Assembly: GCF_004798965.1 (NCBI RefSeq)
Contig: NZ_SDSD01000001.1
Span: forward strand, 1 to 64,000
Reading direction: 5' to 3'
DNA: 64,000 nucleotides
From: Onishia niordana
GTDB lineage: Bacteria; Pseudomonadota; Gammaproteobacteria; Pseudomonadales; Halomonadaceae
The stretch's first letter is position 1. Every line of letters starts with the position of its first letter. This document shows, piece after piece, positions 59,125 through 64,000 of this stretch. The notes below the pieces were generated by a model. That model was not told the origin of the DNA. It was given only the letters and a program-made list of their open reading frames with translations, and did no database searches. A program made the position numbers and the translations under genes.

Positions 59125-60633
59125 TCACGACTCTTCCCCCCGGCGCCTGGCGCGGCTCTTCAACCCCATCACTACCGAGAAGGCCACCGAGGCGGCGATC
59201 AGGCCCCAGAGCACCATGGCGATCGGGCTCTTGGTGAAGAAGATCGCGAAAGTACCGAAGGATTCCAGGCTCTTGACGAAGTAGACCTCCGCCTGACTGC
59301 CGAGGATGAAGCCGATGATCAATGGCGCCACCTCGAGGCCGACTTTCTGGATCAGATACCCGAGCACACCGAAGATCAGCAGGGTCCAGACATCGAACAT
59401 GATGCCGTAATTGATGGCATAGGCCCCGACCACACACATCATCACAATCAGCGGATACAGGATGTACTTGGGCACCAGTACCACCTTGGCGATGTGCTTG
59501 ATGGCATAGAACATCAAAAAGAACATCACGATGTTGGCAAATACCAGCGCGGTCATCATCACGTACCAGGTGTCGGCATTCTCCGGGATGAACAAGGGGC
59601 CGACCTGAATGCCCTGCAACGTGAAGGCGCCGATCAGCACCGCGGTGGTAGAATCACCGGGAATACCGAGTGACAGCAGCGGAATCAGTGCGCCACCGGT
59701 CAGCGCATTATTGGCGGACTCGGACGCGATCAGCCCCTGAGGCGCCCCCTTCCCCATCTCGCTTGAGTCACGCGACAGGTTTTTTTCCTGGGTATAGGCA
59801 AGCACCGAGGCAGCGCTGCCACCGACACCCGGCAACATGCCAACGAAAGTACCGATAAAGGAAGAACGCACCAGGTTGGTCGCCCGCCCCTTGAAGAGGG
59901 AAAAGGAAAAACCGCCCCCCTTGCCGATATTGATGGTCTTGCCGGAAAGGCCGCTTTTTACGCCTTTTTCGGCCTCAAGCAGAATGGTCGCGATACCGAA
60001 GATACCGATCAACACCGGCAGCAGAGAGAAGCCTTCGAACAGGTAGGGCTCAAGAAAATCGAACATCAAACGCGTCTTGCCATTACCACCATCAGAGATG
60101 CTGTAGGTGCCGATGAGGCTCAGCCAGATACCCAGCACACCGCTGAAGATGCCCACCAGCATATTGCTGGACATGGAGGCGATAACGGTCAACGCCAGCA
60201 GAATGATCAAGAACTTCTCCACATAGGAGAATTTGATCGAAAACTCGGCAAGAATCGGCGCGAACAGGAAGAGCACGATGGCGCTGATCAGGCCACCGAC
60301 GACGGACGCGACCACGCAGACACGCAATGCGCGCTCCCCTTCCCCTTTCTGGGCCATGGGGTAGCCATCGAAGGTCGTGGTAATCGAGGAAGGCGTGCCA
60401 GGAATGTTAAGCAATACGGCCGGCACCATGCCGCCTGAGATGCCCCCTACGTAGAGACCCAGCAGCAACGCCAGTCCGTGATGAAGGCCCAGGGCATAGG
60501 TGAGTGGCAAGCACACCGCCACGGCCATGGTCGCGGTCATCCCCGGGATAGCCCCAAAGATGATGCCCACCAGGGCACCCAGGGCCGCCAGCAGGAAGAA
60601 CGTAATATCGAGTAACGACAGTATATCCAGCAT
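59125..60633 (-). CDS. tctA: TTT transporter large membrane subunit TctA
   Basis: TctA family permease of 502 aa with about ten to twelve hydrophobic segments. The family blocks [17 protein letters not shown] (residues 22-38) and the matching [14 protein letters not shown] in the second half are visible, with [11 protein letters not shown] and [12 protein letters not shown]. It forms the channel of a tripartite tricarboxylate transporter together with TctB and the binding protein. ATG 60633 was chosen over the frame opening at 60690. A hexarate substrate is inferred from the operon. Confidence 0.92.
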   Translation of the reverse strand: MLDILSLLDITFFLLAALGALVGIIFGAIPGMTATMAVAVCLPLTYALGLHHGLALLLGLYVGGISGGMVPAVLLNIPGTPSSITTTFDGYPMAQKGEGERALRVCVVASVVGGLISAIVLFLFAPILAEFSIKFSYVEKFLIILLALTVIASMSSNMLVGIFSGVLGIWLSLIGTYSISDGGNGKTRLMFDFLEPYLFEGFSLLPVLIGIFGIATILLEAEKGVKSGLSGKTINIGKGGGFSFSLFKGRATNLVRSSFIGTFVGMLPGVGGSAASVLAYTQEKNLSRDSSEMGKGAPQGLIASESANNALTGGALIPLLSLGIPGDSTTAVLIGAFTLQGIQVGPLFIPENADTWYVMMTALVFANIVMFFLMFYAIKHIAKVVLVPKYILYPLIVMMCVVGAYAINYGIMFDVWTLLIFGVLGYLIQKVGLEVAPLIIGFILGSQAEVYFVKSLESFGTFAIFFTKSPIAMVLWGLIAASVAFSVVMGLKSRARRRGEES

Positions 60634-60647
60634 CGGGTACGACTCCG

Positions 60648-61091
60648 CTACGGCAAGGTGATTTGGAACAGCTTGGCGAGAATGAACCACGCCAGACTGG
60701 GTGCCACGATGGCATTGATGGCAGCGGTCATGACCTTACGCTTGGTCCTGGTGTGCATGTACATCAGCGACATCAGGAAGATGAAAACCATCGAAACAAA
60801 AAGAAACCCGTAGCCCGTATAGGGAAAGAGATCACCCACAACCGCCATCAGGTAGAAATAGACGGCCATCAGTGCCAGGGATCCGAAGAAGCGGAACTTG
60901 TCGAAAGACTCGCCAAGGATGGGCAGCGTCCGCTCTCCTCGCCTGACTGACGCCAGGAAAGGCAGGATTCTTAGCACCAGAATCAGTGCGAAAAGGCCTC
61001 CCATCAGCCAATGAATAATGCGAGGGAAGAACAAGTGAGAGGTCTCGAAATCAATCGAGACACTTAACAGGGATGTCAGTCCTGGTTCCAT
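60648..61091 (-). CDS. tctB: TTT transporter small membrane subunit TctB
   Basis: TctB family protein of 147 aa with four hydrophobic helices: residues about 25-45, 70-90, 95-112 and 122-143. It pairs with TctA in the inner membrane. ATG 61091 follows CGGAG. It starts 103 nt after tctC and ends 14 nt before tctA. Sequence similarity in this subunit is always low, so the call leans on topology and context. Confidence 0.85.
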   Translation of the reverse strand: MEPGLTSLLSVSIDFETSHLFFPRIIHWLMGGLFALILVLRILPFLASVRRGERTLPILGESFDKFRFFGSLALMAVYFYLMAVVGDLFPYTGYGFLFVSMVFIFLMSLMYMHTRTKRKVMTAAINAIVAPSLAWFILAKLFQITLP

Positions 61092-61194
61092 AGCGGCTCC
61101 GATGAAGGCCTTCGTTCAAACGAGCCTTTCGTTTTACATGGGGTATGACACGGCGGAAAAAGCCGGCAGGCAATGCCTGCCGGCGATCCAGGCT

Positions 61195-62244
61195 TTATTG
61201 AATATTGGTGATGATGTCTTCGTAGACGGCTCGCTTGTTTTCGAGATATTCCGCTGCTTCATCAGACGGCTTGAAGTTGGGAATGAAGAACGAATTCTTC
61301 TGAACGTCCTGAATATCACCCTCGGCATAGATCTCGGTCAGTGCATCATCGATTTGATCGACGATTGCCGGGTCCATGTCCTTGTTGTAGAGGAAGAAGA
61401 ACTCCTTATCGAAGGTGAAGTTCTCATCGCCCATGGTGACGTTCACGTTGGGCTCCACAAATTCAAGCAGCTCTTCACGCGAGGTCTTGCCGAGGCCATC
61501 TTCCGGCGCTTGCTGGATGGTGCTATTGCGAGCGGTGAGCCACACGAAACGCATGGCCTTCTGATCATCTTCCGGCAGTCGCGTGTACTGCTCGTTGGCC
61601 TGTACCGTGCCGTTGATCAAATCCGCCTGACCGTCAAAGAGTTGCTGGTTCTTGTCGGCTTGAGAGCCAGTATTCACGGCCACCAGGTTGTCTTCCATGC
61701 CCGGATGCTCGATAGAGATCGCATTCTTCAGGGCACTGAAACCAATCTCGGAGACACCACCCGGCTGGATCGCGACACGCACTGTCTCGCCATTACCCAC
61801 CGCTTCAATGATCTGATTCAGGTTCTCATAGGGAGAATCCTTGGGCACCAGGTAGGCGTTTCCTGGGTTGATGGCAACGGTCGGCCCGATGGTGTATTTC
61901 TCGAAGATATTGTCGTAGCCCTCAACACCATAGAGATGACCGAGGTAGGACTGATCGTGGAAGATCATCAGGGTGTTACCCCGTGCATCCCGATCCAGCG
62001 CACGGAAAGCGGCAGTGGCACCGACGGCGTCCACCTTCATGTTGAGGTCAAGGTGCTCGGCCAGTGCATCGACGACGATATTGGAGTTCTGGTAGGTATC
62101 ACCACCGGTCGACGTCGAGCCGATCACGACGCGGACATTGCCGCGCAGCGGGCCGTCTGCTGCCATGGCGACACTGCTGCCAAAGGCCATACCGGCCATC
62201 AATACTGAAGTACCGAGTGTCTTGTAGATGTTGGGCATGCTCAT
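61195..62244 (-). CDS. tctC: TTT transporter periplasmic binding protein TctC (Bug family)
   Basis: Extracytoplasmic solute receptor of 349 aa. The signal peptide covers residues 1-28 (hydrophobic VLMAGMAFGSSVAMA). The mature part begins DGPLRGNVRVVIGSTSTGGDT and has the two-lobed Bug-type fold, with acidic residues throughout, as expected for a halophile. It would capture glucarate or galactarate (inference). ATG 62244 follows GAGGTGAG. It lies between kdgD and tctB. Confidence 0.86.
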   Translation of the reverse strand: MSMPNIYKTLGTSVLMAGMAFGSSVAMAADGPLRGNVRVVIGSTSTGGDTYQNSNIVVDALAEHLDLNMKVDAVGATAAFRALDRDARGNTLMIFHDQSYLGHLYGVEGYDNIFEKYTIGPTVAINPGNAYLVPKDSPYENLNQIIEAVGNGETVRVAIQPGGVSEIGFSALKNAISIEHPGMEDNLVAVNTGSQADKNQQLFDGQADLINGTVQANEQYTRLPEDDQKAMRFVWLTARNSTIQQAPEDGLGKTSREELLEFVEPNVNVTMGDENFTFDKEFFFLYNKDMDPAIVDQIDDALTEIYAEGDIQDVQKNSFFIPNFKPSDEAAEYLENKRAVYEDIITNIQ

Positions 62245-62292
62245 GTTCTCACCTCTTCGCTGTCATTATTGGATATGGGTGAATGTCAGGGG

Positions 62293-63210
62293 TTAGAACC
62301 CCTTGGCGGCTTCGACTAAGTCTTTGAGTCGAGCTCGCTCATCGGCATTGGGCATCTCGAGCGGCGCGCGAACGCTACCGGCGGGACGCCCAATGATCTC
62401 GGCGCCAGACTTGATCAGACTGACCGCATAACCGGACTTGTTGTCGCGCAGATCGACAAAGGGCAGGAAGAAATCCTGACTGATGCGACGGACCGTCTCG
62501 GTATCGCCACCGCGCAAGGCCTTGTAGAAGGTCACCGCCATATCCGGCACGAAGTTGAATACCGCACTGGAGTAGGTGTTCACACCAATAGCCAGATAGG
62601 CTTCTGCCATGATCTCGGCCGTCGGCACGCCCCCCACGTAGGCCAGTCGATCGCCGACCGTCCGGATGATCCGGTTCAAGGCCTGCAGATCGCCCTTGCC
62701 ATCCTTGAGGCCGATCAGGTTCGGACAGGCATCGGCCAGGCGCTTCACTGCCGCCGGCTTCATGATGCCGTTACCCCGGTTATAGTAGATCACGCTGATG
62801 GATGTGGAATCGCAGATCTGACGCGCATAGTCCATCAGGCCATCCTGGGGGCACTCGGTCAGGTAGGGCGGCATCAGCAGAATGCCGTCGGCGCCCTCTT
62901 CCTCGGCGATGCGCGCGAAGGCACTGCCGGTCGCGACACTGAGACCCGCGCTTGCGATCACCGGCAGCTTGCCATCGACGACCTTCACCGCCAGGCGCAC
63001 GATCTCGCGGAACTCATCCTGAGACAGACTGAAGAACTCGCCCGTGCCACCGGCGACAAAAACAGCCGAGATTTCGTGACTGATGAACCACTCGAGCCGC
63101 TGATGATAGCTCTCGGCATCGAAACGCCCTTCGGCGTCAAAATCGGTGATCGGGAAGGACAGTAGTCCGTCACTGATGGCTTGCTTGACTTCATCGCGTG
63201 TGAAACTCAC
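62293..63210 (-). CDS. kdgD: 5-dehydro-4-deoxyglucarate dehydratase KdgD
   Basis: DapA/NAL-superfamily enzyme of 305 aa (B. subtilis and P. putida homologs 303-308). It dehydrates and decarboxylates 5-keto-4-deoxyglucarate to 2-oxoglutarate semialdehyde. Schiff-base Lys169 (GLKDGKGD), Tyr142/143 and GTGEF at 55-59 are visible. GTG 63210 (SFTRDEVKQ) is preferred: it has AGAGGA upstream and gives family length. ATG 63267 would add 19 residues and overlap the operator. First gene of the operon. Confidence 0.93.
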   Translation of the reverse strand: MSFTRDEVKQAISDGLLSFPITDFDAEGRFDAESYHQRLEWFISHEISAVFVAGGTGEFFSLSQDEFREIVRLAVKVVDGKLPVIASAGLSVATGSAFARIAEEEGADGILLMPPYLTECPQDGLMDYARQICDSTSISVIYYNRGNGIMKPAAVKRLADACPNLIGLKDGKGDLQALNRIIRTVGDRLAYVGGVPTAEIMAEAYLAIGVNTYSSAVFNFVPDMAVTFYKALRGGDTETVRRISQDFFLPFVDLRDNKSGYAVSLIKSGAEIIGRPAGSVRAPLEMPNADERARLKDLVEAAKGF

Positions 63211-63263
63211 CTGATCGTCCTCTCTCTTGTTCCGCAGGGCAGCCTTCAACGTCGGCCTTAATG

Positions 63264-63276
63264 TCATACATCATAC
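63264..63276. promoter_or_regulatory. candidate hexarate operator, copy 2
   Basis: TCATACATCATAC, identical to 53264-53276, lies 54 nt before the kdgD GTG start. On the minus strand it overlaps a possible promoter (TTGTCA just upstream, 63286-63281). Flanking bases add ATG on one side and AAATGAC on the other, giving a loosely palindromic TGTCAT...ATGACA frame. Confidence 0.55.
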
Positions 63277-63415
63277 AAATGACAAGCTAGCTACTCCTTT
63301 CCAGACTGACAATAGGTACTGTGGTAAATTTAGACCAAAGTAGAGCTCCCAGAGGCGACGCTTATTTCGCCCCAAGTACTGCTGCAACGCGCCAGAATCC
63401 CCTCAGGATGCACTC

Positions 63416-64000
63416 ATGTCATTGATCGACATCTTTATTTCGACGCTCAACGTCACTCTGCCGGTGTTTGCCATGGTCTTCATCGGCATTGGCTTGAAGC
63501 GCTTTCACTGGATCGATCAAAACTTCGTCAACACCGCTTCTCGGTTGGTCTTTCGGGCCACGCTGCCGACGTTGCTGTTTTTCGGCCTGGCGGACGCCGA
63601 CTTAGAAGCGACTCTCGACCCTTGGATGCTGTTGTTTTTTGCGCTAGCGACGCTTGCAAGTTTCGCTGCCACTTGGGGGTGGGCCATGGGGCGCGTACGG
63701 CGCCCATTGCGAGGCGTTTATGTGCAAGGGGCCTTTCGTGGTAACTGCGGCGTCGTCGGCCTGGCGCTGGCCGCCGGACTTTATGGTGATGAAGGCGTGT
63801 CGCTAGGCGGGCTGTTACTTGGCGTGGTAATCCTGAGCTATAACGTACTGTCAGTGATCGTGCTGGCGACCTACCAGCCACAAAAGGAAGGAGCATCACA
63901 GGGCGTCGACTGGAAGAGCATTCTGAAGCACATCCTGACGAACCCTCTGATTCTAGCGGTGGTGGTGGCGACACCTTTTGCCGTATGGGATGTATCACTC
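63416..64000 (+). CDS. AEC family permease (2), cut by the window end
   Basis: Open frame from ATG 63416 (AGGA 9 nt upstream) to the last base, 195 codons without a stop, so 3'-incomplete. It begins MSLIDIFISTLNVTLPVFAM and contains VQGAFRGNCGVVGLAL, nearly the same as AEC permease (1). At least five to six hydrophobic segments are visible. It is divergent from kdgD across operator copy 2. The two AEC genes thus bracket the hexarate operon. Confidence 0.88.
   Translation, partial: MSLIDIFISTLNVTLPVFAMVFIGIGLKRFHWIDQNFVNTASRLVFRATLPTLLFFGLADADLEATLDPWMLLFFALATLASFAATWGWAMGRVRRPLRGVYVQGAFRGNCGVVGLALAAGLYGDEGVSLGGLLLGVVILSYNVLSVIVLATYQPQKEGASQGVDWKSILKHILTNPLILAVVVATPFAVWDVSL

Noticed and set aside
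61102-62208. 368-codon open frame opposite tctC
   Set aside because: Antisense shadow of a gene with a clear signal peptide and operon position.

Overview
The window is a GC-rich (around 60 % by eye), tightly packed chromosomal segment of a gammaproteobacterium. Gene content and order (prpBC-acnD-prpF-prpD, rpe-gph-trpE/trpGDC, miaB-ybeZYX-lnt, smrB-prmB-aroC, a class I PHA synthase beside a phasin, a hexarate operon with a TTT transporter) fit Halomonas or a close relative. This is inferred from protein sequence and layout, since there is no rRNA in the window. No prophage, CRISPR array, transposase or defence island was seen. Nearly everything is core or metabolic.

Layout. 1-459: no gene, but a near-consensus leftward promoter of rRNA/tRNA type lies at the left edge. 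460-8975: a leftward 2-methylcitrate (propionate) operon headed by a GntR/FCD regulator with two copies of a palindromic operator. 9.2-16.7 kb: pabB, cysH, cysB, trxA, a PerM-type permease, a SIMPL-domain protein and serS. 16.9-22.3 kb: a giant FAD/Fe-S dehydrogenase (YdiJ type) and a CPA1 antiporter with an RCK domain. 22.5-31.3 kb: trpC, trpD, trpG, trpE, gph and rpe on the minus strand, interrupted by ndh, mscS and a GIY-YIG gene. A previously hidden 29-codon leader ORF ending in Arg-Trp-Arg-Trp lies before trpE. 31.5-36.8 kb: gamma-glutamyltransferase, MFS permease, YajG lipoprotein, thiopurine methyltransferase and YgiM-like protein. 37.2-42.7 kb: miaB, phoH-like ybeZ, ybeY, corC, lnt. 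42.8-46.2 kb: polyhydroxyalkanoate genes. 46.3-49.0 kb: aroC, prmB and divergent smrB, followed by a 146-bp MITE-like element whose left end supplies the smrB stop codon. 49.2-52.1 kb: rssA and two alpha/beta hydrolases. 52.3-64 kb: a glucarate/galactarate regulon: FCD regulator, AEC permease, a seven-gene leftward operon (kdgD-tctCBA-garD-gudD-2-oxoglutarate semialdehyde dehydrogenase), and a second AEC permease cut by the right edge.

How the parts work together. The prp operon takes propionyl-CoA plus oxaloacetate to pyruvate plus succinate. The hexarate operon imports a sugar diacid, dehydrates it with GudD or GarD, and converts 5-keto-4-deoxyglucarate through KdgD and the semialdehyde dehydrogenase to 2-oxoglutarate. 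An identical 13-bp motif in both intergenic regions that carry AEC genes suggests one regulator controls both ends. Chorismate made by AroC feeds TrpE/TrpG and PabB; no separate pabA is present here, so TrpG may serve both.

No wholly new multi-gene system is evident. The best non-routine signals are the trp leader/attenuator, the shared hexarate operator, the MITE-like element at the smrB stop, and the nested hairpin between phasin and PHA synthase.
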